Shown here: one piece after another, positions 16,501 to 25,952 of the stretch | How the letters are laid out: each line of letters opens with the position of its first letter | How positions within the stretch are numbered: the first letter of the stretch is position 1 | Program-made: the position numbers and the translations under genes | The notes under the pieces: model-generated | The model's input: the letters and a program-made list of their open reading frames with translations, nothing else | The model's database searches: none | What the model was told of the DNA's origin: nothing | Source: Mycobacterium simulans | Lineage (GTDB): Bacteria > Actinomycetota > Actinomycetes > Mycobacteriales > Mycobacteriaceae | DNA length: 64,000 nucleotides | Direction: 5' to 3' | NCBI RefSeq assembly: GCF_900232995.1 | Contig: NZ_OCVX01000003.1 | Location: 2,611,109 to 2,675,108, forward strand

Positions 16501-17697
16501 GTGAGCGAAATCAGCGGCCAGCGGGCCGGTTGGGATGGTCGGGATGGCGGGGATGTCCAGGTTCTCGGTTTCGACGCGGCGGCGGGTGGCCCGGTCACCG
16601 TCGAAATTGCCGTGAAAAACGGTCCGATCAGCGGCATCGACATCAGCCCCGATGGCACCCAACTGTTGGTGACCAACTACGGCGACAACAGTGTGTCGAT
16701 CGTCAACACCGAAACCTGCCGAGTCACCGAGACGGTGGCCGGCATCGATGAACCTTTCGCAATCGCCATGGGCGGTACACATGCCGACCGTGCATACGTC
16801 AGCACGGTTTCAACGGCGTATGACTCGATCTCGGTCATCGACATGTCGACCAACACCGTTGTCGCCAACCATCCGCTTGCCCTCAGTGTGAGCGACCTGA
16901 CGGTCAGCCCGGACGGAAAGCATGTTTACGCGAGCCGAAACGGCGTTCGCGGTGCTGACGTCGCGGTGCTGGACACCACGACGGACAAGGTCGAGGTCAT
17001 CGACATCGCGACCGTGCCTGGCACCACCACCGAGTGCGTGCGCATCAACTGCGACGGAACTCGCCTTTACGTCGGCACCAACGGACCGTCCGGCGGGCAA
17101 CTCGTCGTGATTGCAACCGGCCTGCCGTCCGAAAGTGCCGGACAGGCCGGTCGCTCGCGCTGGCGCAAGAAGGGCTCCAAAGCGCGGGCCAAGCAGGGGC
17201 CGACGGGCCCGCGCGTGGTGGACACCATCGACATTGGCGCGTCGGTGCGCGACGTCGCGCTCAGCGCCGACGGCGCCGTCGCCTACGTGGCCAGCTGCGG
17301 TGCCGATTTCGGTGCGGTCGTCGACGTCATCGACACCCGCACCGGCAAGATCAGCAGCACGCGCAAGATCGGCGACATCGGTGGCCTGGTCACCCGGTTG
17401 ACCATCGGCAGCGGAGATCGCGCCTATCTGGTCAGTGAGGATCGCCTCACGGTGCTGTGCACGCTTACCCAAGATGTGATCGGAACCATCAGGACAAACC
17501 AGCCGTCCTGTGCGGTGGAAAGCCCGGACGGGAAGTTCCTCTACATCGCCGACTACGCGGGCATCGTCACCGTGGCACCGGTTGACCCCGCTGCGGCGTG
17601 CGGGGCGTCCGATATCGAACAGCGGGCGCTGGAGAGCGCCAGGTCTGTCGACTGGCTGCTACCTGAGCTGCTGCAATACGAACCGGCGTTGGCCTAG
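16501..17697 (+). CDS. Seven-bladed beta-propeller protein (Rv1057 homologue)
   Basis: The 398-residue protein is built from YVTN/NHL-like propeller repeats: GIDISPDGTQLLVTNYGDNS, LTVSPDGKHVYASRNG, VALSADGAVAYVASCG, VESPDGKFLYIADYAG. No signal peptide is visible. H37Rv Rv1057 (393 residues) is reported as a TrcR-repressed, intracellularly induced gene, also controlled by SigE and MprAB. TrcRS is encoded in this window and the upstream region carries dyads. The GTG at 16501 has AAAGG upstream; an alternative start at 16429 would add 24 residues. Its function is unknown; propellers usually bind proteins or ligands. Confidence 0.85.
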   Translation: MSEISGQRAGWDGRDGGDVQVLGFDAAAGGPVTVEIAVKNGPISGIDISPDGTQLLVTNYGDNSVSIVNTETCRVTETVAGIDEPFAIAMGGTHADRAYVSTVSTAYDSISVIDMSTNTVVANHPLALSVSDLTVSPDGKHVYASRNGVRGADVAVLDTTTDKVEVIDIATVPGTTTECVRINCDGTRLYVGTNGPSGGQLVVIATGLPSESAGQAGRSRWRKKGSKARAKQGPTGPRVVDTIDIGASVRDVALSADGAVAYVASCGADFGAVVDVIDTRTGKISSTRKIGDIGGLVTRLTIGSGDRAYLVSEDRLTVLCTLTQDVIGTIRTNQPSCAVESPDGKFLYIADYAGIVTVAPVDPAAACGASDIEQRALESARSVDWLLPELLQYEPALA

Positions 17698-17824
17698 CCG
17701 GCTCTCCAACCGGCCGCGCGGGCCGGTTTGGCCCGGGGTTTCTCATGACGTCGCGCGGCGATAGCATTCGCCCGAGTAGGACATGAGGCGGTGCCGCGCC
17801 GAGAACCCGTAAGGCGGTTTATCG

Positions 17825-19456
17825 ATGGATAGCACGATGCAGGACTATCCGTTGACAATCACCGCGATCATGCGGCACGGCTGCGGCGTGCACGGATCAC
17901 GCACGGTCACCACCGCGACGGGCAGTGGGTACCGGCAGATCAGCTACCGCGACTTGGGTCGACAAGCCGCACAATTGGCAAATGCGTTGCGCCGCTTGGG
18001 TGTTACCGGAGACCAACGGGTGGCCACGTTCATGTGGAACAACGCCGAACACCTGGCGGTATACCTCGCGGCCCCGGCGATGGGGGCGGTATTGCACACC
18101 CTCAATATCCGGCTCTTCCCCCAGCAAATCGCCTACGTCGCCAACGAAGCCGAGGATCGGGTCATCCTGGTCGATATGTCGTTGGCCAAGCTTCTCGGGC
18201 CGGTGCTAGCCGATCTGGACACCGTGCACACCGTGATCGCGGTTGGGGAGGGAGACACGGCGCCGCTGGAGCAGGCGGGCAAGACCGTGTTGCGGTATGC
18301 CGAAGTGATCGGTGGCGAGCCGACCGAATTTGAGTGGCCGCAGATCGACGAGACCTCCGCGGCCGCGATGTGCTACACGAGCGGCACTACCGGCAACCCT
18401 AAAGGCGTTGTCTACAGCCATCGTTCGAGCTTCCTGCACACGATGGCGGCGTGTACCACAAACGGCATCGGGGTGGGGTCCAGCGACCGGGTGCTGCCCA
18501 TTGTGCCTATGTTTCACGCCAACGCCTGGGGGCTGCCGTACGCGGCGTTGATGGCAGGGGCGGACTTGGTGCTGCCCGACCGGCACCTCGACGCCCGGTC
18601 GTTGATCCACATGGTGGAGAACCTGCGGCCGACACTGGCCGGTGCGGTGCCAACCATTTGGAACGACGTGCTGCACCATCTGGAGAAGGATCCGAACCAC
18701 GACATGTCATCGTTGCGGCTGGTTGCCTGCGGCGGCTCGGCGGTCCCGGTTTCGCTGATGCGTACCTTCGAAGACAAGCACGACGTGCCGATCCGGCAGC
18801 TGTGGGGCATGACGGAAACGTCGCCCCTGGCCACCATGGCCTGGCCGCCACCGGGAACCCCCCACGACCAGCATTGGACGTTTCGAGGAACCCAGGGCCA
18901 GCCGATATGCGGTGTGGAAACCCGGATCGTCGACGACGAGGGTCACGTGCTGCCCAACGACGGCAACGCCGTGGGCGAGGTGGAAGTTCGCGGCCCGTGG
19001 ATCACCGGCTCGTACTACCGGGGGCATGACCAATCCAAGTTTGATTCGGGTTGGTTGCGCACCGGTGACGTCGGCCGCATCGATGCCCAGGGCTTCATAA
19101 CCCTGACCGACCGTTCCAAGGACGTCATCAAATCCGGTGGCGAATGGATCTCTTCGGTCGAGCTGGAAAACAATCTGATAGCCCACCCCGACGTACTGGA
19201 GGCCGCCGTCGTCGGAGTTCCCGATGAGCGTTGGCAGGAACGGCCGCTGGCCGTCGTCGTCGTCAGGGAAGATACCAGTGTCAGTGCGGGTGATCTGCGA
19301 AAATTCTTGGCGGACAAGGTTGCTCGGTGGTGGTTGCCGGAACGGTGGGCCTTCGCCGACGAAATCCCTCGCACCAGCGTGGGCAAGTACGACAAGAAGG
19401 CAATCCGGTCCCGCTACGCCGAGGATGCCTACGACGTCATCGAGGCGTACGACTAA
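17825..19456 (+). CDS. fadD14: Fatty-acid-CoA ligase FadD14
   Basis: This 543-residue enzyme is the same length as H37Rv FadD14. It activates medium or long fatty acids to acyl-CoA through an acyl-adenylate. The AMP-binding motif is YTSGTTGNPKG, with later GMTETSP, GWLRTGDVG (adenosine-binding Asp) and the catalytic lysine region SVGKYDKKAIRS near the C-terminus. It is soluble, with no signal peptide. An inverted repeat 9 bases after the stop separates it from the next gene. Confidence 0.93.
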   Translation: MDSTMQDYPLTITAIMRHGCGVHGSRTVTTATGSGYRQISYRDLGRQAAQLANALRRLGVTGDQRVATFMWNNAEHLAVYLAAPAMGAVLHTLNIRLFPQQIAYVANEAEDRVILVDMSLAKLLGPVLADLDTVHTVIAVGEGDTAPLEQAGKTVLRYAEVIGGEPTEFEWPQIDETSAAAMCYTSGTTGNPKGVVYSHRSSFLHTMAACTTNGIGVGSSDRVLPIVPMFHANAWGLPYAALMAGADLVLPDRHLDARSLIHMVENLRPTLAGAVPTIWNDVLHHLEKDPNHDMSSLRLVACGGSAVPVSLMRTFEDKHDVPIRQLWGMTETSPLATMAWPPPGTPHDQHWTFRGTQGQPICGVETRIVDDEGHVLPNDGNAVGEVEVRGPWITGSYYRGHDQSKFDSGWLRTGDVGRIDAQGFITLTDRSKDVIKSGGEWISSVELENNLIAHPDVLEAAVVGVPDERWQERPLAVVVVREDTSVSAGDLRKFLADKVARWWLPERWAFADEIPRTSVGKYDKKAIRSRYAEDAYDVIEAYD

Positions 19457-19464
19457 CGTTCCCT

Positions 19465-19526
19465 CGCGAGCAGACACACAATCGCATGGTTTCGTGCCAA
19501 AGTATGCGATTTTGCGTCTGCTCGCG
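19465..19526 (+). terminator. Large hairpin after fadD14
   Basis: 23-base arms (19465-19487 and 19504-19526) pair at 21 positions around a 16-base loop. There is no clean T-tract. The arm CGCGAGCAGAC...AATCGC resembles a motif I associate with mycobacterial intergenic spacers, and a similar half-site occurs at about 44593 after metB. It may act as terminator or dispersed repeat. Confidence 0.55.
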
Positions 19527-19553
19527 TGGGTAAAACGCGGGTAAAAAGGGAGC

Positions 19554-20612
19554 ATGAGTCTGCGGGTCGTCCAATGGGCAACGGGATCGGTCGGCGTGGC
19601 AGCGATCAAAGGTGTGCTGGAGCATCCTGAACTCGAGCTGGTGGGCTGTTGGGTGCATTCCGAGGTTAAGGCCGGCAAAGACGTCGGCGAAATCATCGGC
19701 ACGGCCCCACTGGGAGTGACCGCGACCAACAGTGTCGACGAAGTGCTCAGTCTGGATGCCGACGCGGTGATCTACGCGCCGTTGATGCCCAGCGCCGACG
19801 AGGTCGCGGCGTTACTGCGCTCGGGCAAGAACGTCGTCACCCCGCTTGGTTGGTTCTACCCGGGCGAAAAAGAAGCCGCCCCCCTCGAGGTCGCCGCGCA
19901 GGCGGGCAATGCGACGCTGCACGGCGCCGGCATTGGGCCGGGTGCCGCGACCGAGCTGTTTCCATTGCTGTTATCGGTGATGTCCACCGGCGTGACTTTT
20001 GTTCGCTCCGAGGAGTTTTCAGACCTGCGTACATACGGTGCGCCGGATGTATTGCGCTATGTAATGGGTTTCGGTGGCACGCCAGATAGCGCCTTGACCG
20101 GGCCGATGCAAAAACTGCTTAACGGCGGGTTTATTCAGTCGGTCCGATTGTGCGTCGACCAGCTGGGCTTCGCCGCCGAACCCGAGATCCGCCCATCGCA
20201 GGAGGTTGCGGTTGCGACCGCGCCCATCGACTCACCGATCGGGGTGATCGAACCTGGACAGGTCGCTGCGCGGCGCTTCCACTGGGAGGCGCTGGTCGGC
20301 GACACAGTTGTCGTCGAAATCACCGTGAACTGGTTGATGGGGGAGGAAAACCTAGATCCGCCCTGGTCTTTCGGGCCCGCGGGAGAACGCTACGAGATCG
20401 AGATCCGCGGAAATCCGGACACGTTTGTCACCGTAAAGGGATGGCAGCCGGAGAGTGTGGAAGCCGGATTGGCGAACAATCCCGGGATCGTTGCGACCGC
20501 GGCGCACTGCGTTAACGCGGTCCCTGCCCCCTGCGCCGCCCCGGCGGGCATTCAAAGCTTCTTCGACCTGCCGCTCATCACCGGCCGGGCCGCGCCGGAA
20601 CTGCGGCGCTGA
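19554..20612 (+). CDS. Dihydrodipicolinate-reductase-like NAD(P)-binding protein (Rv1059 homologue)
   Basis: The 352-residue protein starts with a Rossmann motif (VVQWATGSVGVAAIKGVL) and follows the DapB-like/2,4-diaminopentanoate dehydrogenase pattern: APLMPS..., GKNVVTPLGWFYPG, and GAGIGPGAATELFPLLLS. H37Rv Rv1059 is of similar size and position. Members are presumed NAD(P)-dependent dehydrogenases; the substrate is unknown. It follows fadD14 by 97 bases containing the hairpin, so it probably has its own promoter or depends on read-through. Confidence 0.82.
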   Translation: MSLRVVQWATGSVGVAAIKGVLEHPELELVGCWVHSEVKAGKDVGEIIGTAPLGVTATNSVDEVLSLDADAVIYAPLMPSADEVAALLRSGKNVVTPLGWFYPGEKEAAPLEVAAQAGNATLHGAGIGPGAATELFPLLLSVMSTGVTFVRSEEFSDLRTYGAPDVLRYVMGFGGTPDSALTGPMQKLLNGGFIQSVRLCVDQLGFAAEPEIRPSQEVAVATAPIDSPIGVIEPGQVAARRFHWEALVGDTVVVEITVNWLMGEENLDPPWSFGPAGERYEIEIRGNPDTFVTVKGWQPESVEAGLANNPGIVATAAHCVNAVPAPCAAPAGIQSFFDLPLITGRAAPELRR

Positions 20613-21122
20613 CGGCGGGTTATCGGCCGCCAGGAACACGAACTTATGCGACTTCTGCCGCTCGTGTCTTGAAATGGGGACTGGTCCGACGGAACCGAAT
20701 GCTGGGAATGTTGATTAAATGCGAATACACGTTTGCGTGTTACGCAGCTTTAAGGATATTCACAGCAATATGTTCGCCGGGTCTCTTGCCATGCCGACTA
20801 GCCCACCCATAGGCTCCGACCACGTACAGTTGCACGCAGTAACTATTTGATAGGCGGACCCTAGGACAGGGAAACACTCGACTCAGGCAACAACTTAGCA
20901 TCGCTGCCGATCCCCAGCTAGTGAGTTGGCAAGTGAGGTTGCTCACCACCCACGGCGGAGGAGCCACCTCGCCGACCTGACTACGGGGATACGACCTGCA
21001 CGTCTGGCGGTGCGTTGTCTTTGATCGAATTGCCTCTGCCCGTTGGGGATTCCTAATTGCCGCGCATCACATAGCGATCGACGAAATGTCGATCCCAGTG
21101 TTTGTCGACAGGAGGACAGATC
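20613..21122. other. Intergenic region before the PucR regulator
   Basis: I see no convincing gene in 510 bases; H37Rv has the short gene Rv1060 here. A small dyad ACACG-TTTG-CGTGT is at 20727-20740. The segment just before 21123 carries an AGGAGG ribosome binding site. Confidence 0.45.
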
Positions 21123-22814
21123 ATGGCAGCTCCGATCACCCATTGCCTCGCGCCCTCGATCGACACAGGGGGATTGACGATTCAGCAACTACTGGACGAA
21201 CCGCTGATGTCGAGTGCTCGTGTGGTCGCCGGCACCGACCAACTCGACCGTGAGTTGACCTGGATGCTGCCGTTCACCGAGGTGCCCCCTCGGCCGGATT
21301 CACTGGACGCCGTCGCGTTGTACGCCCGCCCCGAAGCCTTGCTCGCCAACCGCGCCACGCTGATCGCGGTAGCCGCGCGAGGCGCCACCATGCTGGTGGT
21401 GGACGGCCGGATTCCTGCCGACTTTCCGCGCTCGGGATTGCCCGGCGCACTGGTGGTCGTCGAGATGCCCTTCCCGGTAGGTTTTGCCGCGCTCAGCCGC
21501 CTGCTCGCGGAGCGGACCCTGAGCCAGGAACTGGAGGCGATGCGGTACTCGACGCATGTGAACGCAGCGCTGGCCGGGCTGTTCCACCGCGGCGCGGGCT
21601 TGCAGATGCTCATCCGCGAGGTGTCGAACCTGGCCCGGAACCCCGCAATTGCGCTCAACGCACGCGGGCTCGTGGTCGCCCACAACGGACTTGCCGCCGA
21701 CGCGGTCAGTGTGTTGTCCGACTCGGTGCGCCGCATGCTGGCAATGGGCGTGCCCGCGGCCCGACGTTCGAGCGAGCATGACATCCGCGTGGATCCGGTG
21801 GCCGGGCCGCACGGCAGCGTGTGGACGTGCATTGCCAGCGCCATTCAGTTCGGCAAGGCATGCCAGGGGTGGGTAGTGATATTGGTTCCCTCCACCAGCG
21901 TGGGCTCCCAAGATCTGGTCCGGCATCGCATCGTCACCGAACAGGCGACGGCGGTCATCGGCTCGGAGATGCTGCGCCAGCGCAGCGTCGATGAGGCCGA
22001 AGAGCGTGCCCGCGGCGACTTCATCCAAGCCCTGGTCCACGGCAGCTTCTCCAGTGAGCACGAGCTGCGGGCACGTGCCGATCATCACGAGATCGACATC
22101 GACTCGCCGTTTGGGGTGTTTGTTGCCCACGCCGTGCTCCCGCACCCGGTGGACAATCCGGCGGCCGGCATGATCCGGTTGGCCCGATACGCCGCCAACA
22201 TCTCCTCGCAGTCTTCAGCCCGAACCGATGCGACGGTCATCGGCGACGTCTTGGTGGTGGTGCGTGCCCTGCGCGATGGCGACGGGGCGGCGCAGGAGCG
22301 CGAGATGGCCGATTTCGCGCAGGCGATGTACCGCGAACTCGAGCAGCGGTGCCGCTCCGCGGTTGCTGTCGCCTACGGCCGCCCATCCCTCGGCGCCAGC
22401 ACGGTGTCCAACAGCTACCGCGAAGCCCGCATCGCGTTGGGTATCGCGCGTCGGCTTGGCCGCAGCAGCACCATTTCCTACCAGGAACTGCGCAGCTTCA
22501 CCGTGCTGACCGAGATCGCCGACACCGAGAGCAGCCGGCAACTGGTTAAGGAGGTCATCGAGCCGCTACGGTCGGGCCCTAACCTGCTAGAGACGCTGAC
22601 CGGGTACCTGGCCCACGGCGGCAACATCACCGAGGCCGCGCGGGCACTCGCCGTCCATCGCAACACGCTGCTGACCAAGCTGGACCGGATCTCCCAAACG
22701 ATCGGTCTCGATATCCGCGACCCGGAGAACCAATTCACTCTCTGGCTTGCCATAAGGCTTAACCTGCTGGCCGAGGTCACTGCGGCCGCCGACCGTGAGG
22801 CCAGATTCCGCTGA
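21123..22814 (+). CDS. PucR/CdaR-family transcriptional regulator
   Basis: The 563-residue protein has an N-terminal PucR purine-regulator-like domain (about residues 15-135: IQQLLDEPLMSSARVVAGTD...GATMLVVDG), a central CdaR GGDEF-like domain, and a C-terminal HTH_30 DNA-binding helix-turn-helix (GNITEAARALAVHRNTLLTKLDRI). Such regulators usually respond to small metabolites and often activate adjacent catabolic genes. Mtb has three family members elsewhere (Rv1194c, Rv1453, Rv2370c), none at this site. AGGAGG 7 bases upstream fixes the ATG at 21123. The nearest downstream gene, an amidotransferase, starts 25 bases later, so it could share the transcript. Confidence 0.85.
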   Translation: MAAPITHCLAPSIDTGGLTIQQLLDEPLMSSARVVAGTDQLDRELTWMLPFTEVPPRPDSLDAVALYARPEALLANRATLIAVAARGATMLVVDGRIPADFPRSGLPGALVVVEMPFPVGFAALSRLLAERTLSQELEAMRYSTHVNAALAGLFHRGAGLQMLIREVSNLARNPAIALNARGLVVAHNGLAADAVSVLSDSVRRMLAMGVPAARRSSEHDIRVDPVAGPHGSVWTCIASAIQFGKACQGWVVILVPSTSVGSQDLVRHRIVTEQATAVIGSEMLRQRSVDEAEERARGDFIQALVHGSFSSEHELRARADHHEIDIDSPFGVFVAHAVLPHPVDNPAAGMIRLARYAANISSQSSARTDATVIGDVLVVVRALRDGDGAAQEREMADFAQAMYRELEQRCRSAVAVAYGRPSLGASTVSNSYREARIALGIARRLGRSSTISYQELRSFTVLTEIADTESSRQLVKEVIEPLRSGPNLLETLTGYLAHGGNITEAARALAVHRNTLLTKLDRISQTIGLDIRDPENQFTLWLAIRLNLLAEVTAAADREARFR

Positions 22815-22839
22815 CCTGAGGTTCGGTACCGTCTGGGCC

Positions 22840-23724
22840 ATGTGTCGACTCTTTGGCCTGCATGCCGGCACCGACGTGGTCAACGCGACGTTTTGGCTAC
22901 TGGATGCACCGGACAGCCTTTCCGAGCAAAGCCGAAGGAACCCGGACGGTACGGGCCTGGGTGTTTTTGACGAGCACGGCCGCCCGCAGCTGTACAAGGA
23001 ACCGATAGCGGCTTGGCAGGACGCCGACTTCGCCACCGAAGCGCACCAGCTGACCGGTACGACATTCGTCGCTCATGTTCGCTATGCGACGACTGGGTCG
23101 CTCGGTGTGCACAACACCCACCCGTTTTTGCAGGACGGTCGAATCTTCGCGCACAACGGCGTCCTTGAGGGGCTGGATGGGATCGATGAACGGTTGCGTG
23201 AGGTCGGCACCGACGATTTGGTTTTGGGCCAGACCGATTCCGAGCGGGTGTTCGCCTTGATTAGCGCCGCGATTCGCGACCGTGACGGCGACGAATCGGC
23301 CGGTCTGGTCGACGCCATCACGTGGCTCGCGGAGAACGTGCCAATCTACGCGGTCAACGTACTGCTCAGCACGGCCACCGAAATGTGGGCGCTGCGCTAC
23401 CCGGAAACTCATGAGCTCTACCTGCTGGACCGGCGACACGACGGCGCGCCCGAATTCGACCTGACTACCAAGCGAATCCGGGCGCGCTCGGAGCGGCTGC
23501 GGGTGCGATCGTCGGTGGTGTTCGCCACCGAGCCGATGGATGATGACCCGCGCTGGTGTCTGGTGGCCCCGGGCGAGCTGGTCCATGTCGACGCCGCGCT
23601 TGAGGTCAGCCGGAATGTGGTGCTGCCCGACCCGCCCCGGCATCTGCTGCGTCGCGAGGACCTCAGCATGCCGGTGGAGCGTGCGCAGCACGCGCTGCCC
23701 GGCACCCGCAGGCTACCTCGATGA
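22840..23724 (+). CDS. Class II glutamine amidotransferase (Rv1061 homologue)
   Basis: The 294-residue protein begins MCRLFG; removal of Met exposes the N-terminal nucleophile Cys typical of Ntn-type glutamine amidotransferases. The rest fits the YafJ-like GATase_4 family: NPDGTGLGVF, FVAHVRYATTGSLGVHNTHPF and FAHNGVLEG, which bind glutamine and the oxyanion. The acceptor of the released ammonia is unknown. The stop overlaps the start of the next gene (ATGA), so the two are coupled. I chose the ATG at 22840 because an N-terminal Cys is required. Confidence 0.88.
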   Translation: MCRLFGLHAGTDVVNATFWLLDAPDSLSEQSRRNPDGTGLGVFDEHGRPQLYKEPIAAWQDADFATEAHQLTGTTFVAHVRYATTGSLGVHNTHPFLQDGRIFAHNGVLEGLDGIDERLREVGTDDLVLGQTDSERVFALISAAIRDRDGDESAGLVDAITWLAENVPIYAVNVLLSTATEMWALRYPETHELYLLDRRHDGAPEFDLTTKRIRARSERLRVRSSVVFATEPMDDDPRWCLVAPGELVHVDAALEVSRNVVLPDPPRHLLRREDLSMPVERAQHALPGTRRLPR

Positions 23725-24590
23725 CGACCCGACGCGCGCTTGTCCTGGCCGGCGGAGGTCTGGCTGGAATCGCCTGGGAGACAGGTGTTCTGCGCGGTAT
23801 CGCCGACGAGTCGCCCGAGGCGGCCCGGCTGCTGCTGGATTCCGATGTGCTGCTGGGAACATCGGCCGGCTCGACGGTCGCGGCACAGATCAGCAGCGAT
23901 TGCACGCTCGACGAGCTGTTCGACTGGCAACTCGCCGAGACGTCTGCTGAGATCGATCCCGGTGTGGATATCGATGCCATCACGCAACTCTTCCTTGACG
24001 CCTTGCGCGAGCCCCGACCGGCCGGGTTTGACCGGACACGGGGGCGATTGCAGCGAATCGGCGCGGTCGCGCTGGCAACCGGAACCGTCCCCGAGCCCGT
24101 TCGGCGTCAGGTGATCGCCCAGCGCCTGCCGTCACATGACTGGCCGGACCGGGTGCTGCGCGTCACCGCCATCGACATCGCCACGGGCGCACTTGTGGTT
24201 TTCGATCGAGACTCCGGTGTCGAGCTGGTCGACGCGGTCGCGGCCAGTTGCGCCGTGCCGGGTGCGTGGCCGCCGGTGACCATCGCAGATCGGCGCTATA
24301 TGGACGGTGGGGTGGCCAGCTCGGTCAACATTGCCGCGGCCGACGATTGCGAGATGGCCGTCGTCTTGGTGCCCGCTGGCGCGAACGCTCCGTCGCCGTT
24401 TGGTGCTGGGGCGGCCACTGAGATCGCGGCGTTCGCCGGTGCGACGCTAGCCGTGTTCGCCGACGACTACTCGTTGGCCGCTTTTGGTCCCAACCCACTG
24501 GATCCACGCTGCCGTGCCACTTCGGCGCGGGCCGGACGTCAGCAAGGCCGCCGGGAAGCGGCGGCCGTCGCCCGCTTCCTTGGCGTCTGA
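23721..24590 (+). CDS. Patatin-like phospholipase (Rv1062 homologue)
   Basis: The 289-residue protein has the patatin catalytic layout: glycine-rich oxyanion loop AGGGLAGIAWE, nucleophile serine in GTSAGS, and catalytic aspartate in DGG (YMDGGVASS). These lipid acyl hydrolases use a Ser-Asp dyad. No signal peptide is present, so it is presumably cytoplasmic or membrane-associated. It is coupled to the amidotransferase by a 4-base overlap, as for Rv1061/Rv1062. A second patatin gene lies at 26.5 kb. Confidence 0.88.
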   Translation: MTTRRALVLAGGGLAGIAWETGVLRGIADESPEAARLLLDSDVLLGTSAGSTVAAQISSDCTLDELFDWQLAETSAEIDPGVDIDAITQLFLDALREPRPAGFDRTRGRLQRIGAVALATGTVPEPVRRQVIAQRLPSHDWPDRVLRVTAIDIATGALVVFDRDSGVELVDAVAASCAVPGAWPPVTIADRRYMDGGVASSVNIAAADDCEMAVVLVPAGANAPSPFGAGAATEIAAFAGATLAVFADDYSLAAFGPNPLDPRCRATSARAGRQQGRREAAAVARFLGV

Positions 24591-25952
24591 TCAACCGTGC
24601 TCGATGCGCGCGTGACTGTGGCTTGTGGCGATCGCCCGTACCGCTGCGAGGACGTCGGCGTTGGTGTGGTTGGCCATGACCTGCAACCGGAAGCGCGCGT
24701 GGCCCTTGGCCACCGCCGGGTATTCGACAAGGTTTGCGACCAGGCCGTCGGCGTGCAACTGCCTACTCACCAGACGCGCGATGGACTCGGTGCCCATCTT
24801 GACGCAGACGATGGGCGACGGCGCCCCGTAGATGTCGAAGCCCGCATCGTTGAGGTGACCTCTCAGCAGCTGGATATTCTCCATCAGTTTCTGCCTCAGC
24901 TGGTCCCCCTCGGAGCTCGCGACTATGTCGAAGGCCTTCAGTACGATGGCGGCCTGGATCGGGGAAAGCGCGTTGGAGAAGGTGTTCGGTGACGCGTAGA
25001 AGCGCAGATACTCGGTGACCGCGCGATGCTTCGCGATGACGAATCCACCGTTTGACGCGAAGGTCTTCGAAAAGGAACCCATCACGAGATCGACCTTGCC
25101 GACCATGGCCTGCAGGCCGAGATGTCCTCGACCACCGGGGCCCATCGCGCCAAGGTCGTGCGCAACGTCGACAACCAGCGTCGCGCCGAACTCGTGGGCG
25201 AGATCCTGTAATGCGGCGATATCGGGGGTATCCGAGTTCATCGAGAACAGTGCCTCGGTCACCACCATGATGCCGTTGTGCGCGTCCATGGCCCGGATCG
25301 CCGCCAGCTTTTCGCGTGCGGCTGCCATGTCGTTGTGCCCGAACAGGTGAATGTTGCGGGTCGCGGCCTGCGCGCCTTCCTGCAAGCACGCGTGGGCTAG
25401 TGCGTCCATGACGATGTGATCGTTGGGCCGCACCAGGCCCTTGATAACCCCGAAGCCGGCGGCCCAGCCGGTGGGGAAGAGGCTGACGAACTCGGTGTCC
25501 AGGAAATCCGCAATCCGGCGTTCAAGGGCAATGGACACCGACGTGTTCCCAACAAGAGCTGGAGACCCCGCGCTATGGACCCCGTACTCGTCGATCGCCT
25601 CTCGCGCCGCTGCTTTGATATCGGGATGCCCGGACAATGACAGATAGTCCTGTGACGCGAAGTTGACGCCATCCATCTTTCTGCCGGCGTCGTCGTAGAC
25701 CGTCGCAAAGGTTCTGGGGCCGGCTTCCGTGGATCGGCCGTACGGCCACAGGCGATGCGCGCGTCGCAAGTCCTGCCATCGGTAGAAGTGCAAGATTCGC
25801 TCAAGCAGGCTGTCACCGCTCAATCGGCGGAAATCGCGCAGGCTTCCGCTCAAGGCCGCTGGATCCGTTGCTGTCGCAGATTCGATGCTTGTCCCAACTT
25901 CCGCTACTGCCGCAACTTGGCTTGCGTCGGTGATGCCCGTTGTGAGGGTCAC
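24591..25952 (-). CDS. PLP-dependent alpha-oxoamine synthase (AONS/SPT-like)
   Basis: The 453-residue enzyme belongs to the family of 8-amino-7-oxononanoate synthase, 2-amino-3-ketobutyrate ligase and serine palmitoyltransferase, which condense an amino acid with an acyl-CoA. Landmarks are DYLSLSGHP, GSPALVGNT, LVVDVAHDLGAMG (cofactor-binding Asp/His) and the Schiff-base lysine in SFSKTFASNGG. An N-terminal extension of about 85 residues precedes the fold. A GTG at 25952 with AGGAG seven bases upstream is the best start. It is convergent with the patatin gene, with stops adjacent. No acyl-carrier or biotin gene is near, so the product is open; it is not the usual bioF context. Confidence 0.85.
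   Translation of the reverse strand: MTLTTGITDASQVAAVAEVGTSIESATATDPAALSGSLRDFRRLSGDSLLERILHFYRWQDLRRAHRLWPYGRSTEAGPRTFATVYDDAGRKMDGVNFASQDYLSLSGHPDIKAAAREAIDEYGVHSAGSPALVGNTSVSIALERRIADFLDTEFVSLFPTGWAAGFGVIKGLVRPNDHIVMDALAHACLQEGAQAATRNIHLFGHNDMAAAREKLAAIRAMDAHNGIMVVTEALFSMNSDTPDIAALQDLAHEFGATLVVDVAHDLGAMGPGGRGHLGLQAMVGKVDLVMGSFSKTFASNGGFVIAKHRAVTEYLRFYASPNTFSNALSPIQAAIVLKAFDIVASSEGDQLRQKLMENIQLLRGHLNDAGFDIYGAPSPIVCVKMGTESIARLVSRQLHADGLVANLVEYPAVAKGHARFRLQVMANHTNADVLAAVRAIATSHSHARIEHG

Noticed and set aside
20740..21188. Two short minus-strand ORFs in the spacer before the PucR gene
   Set aside because: No start signals and no homology that I recognise; one overlaps the PucR ribosome binding site.
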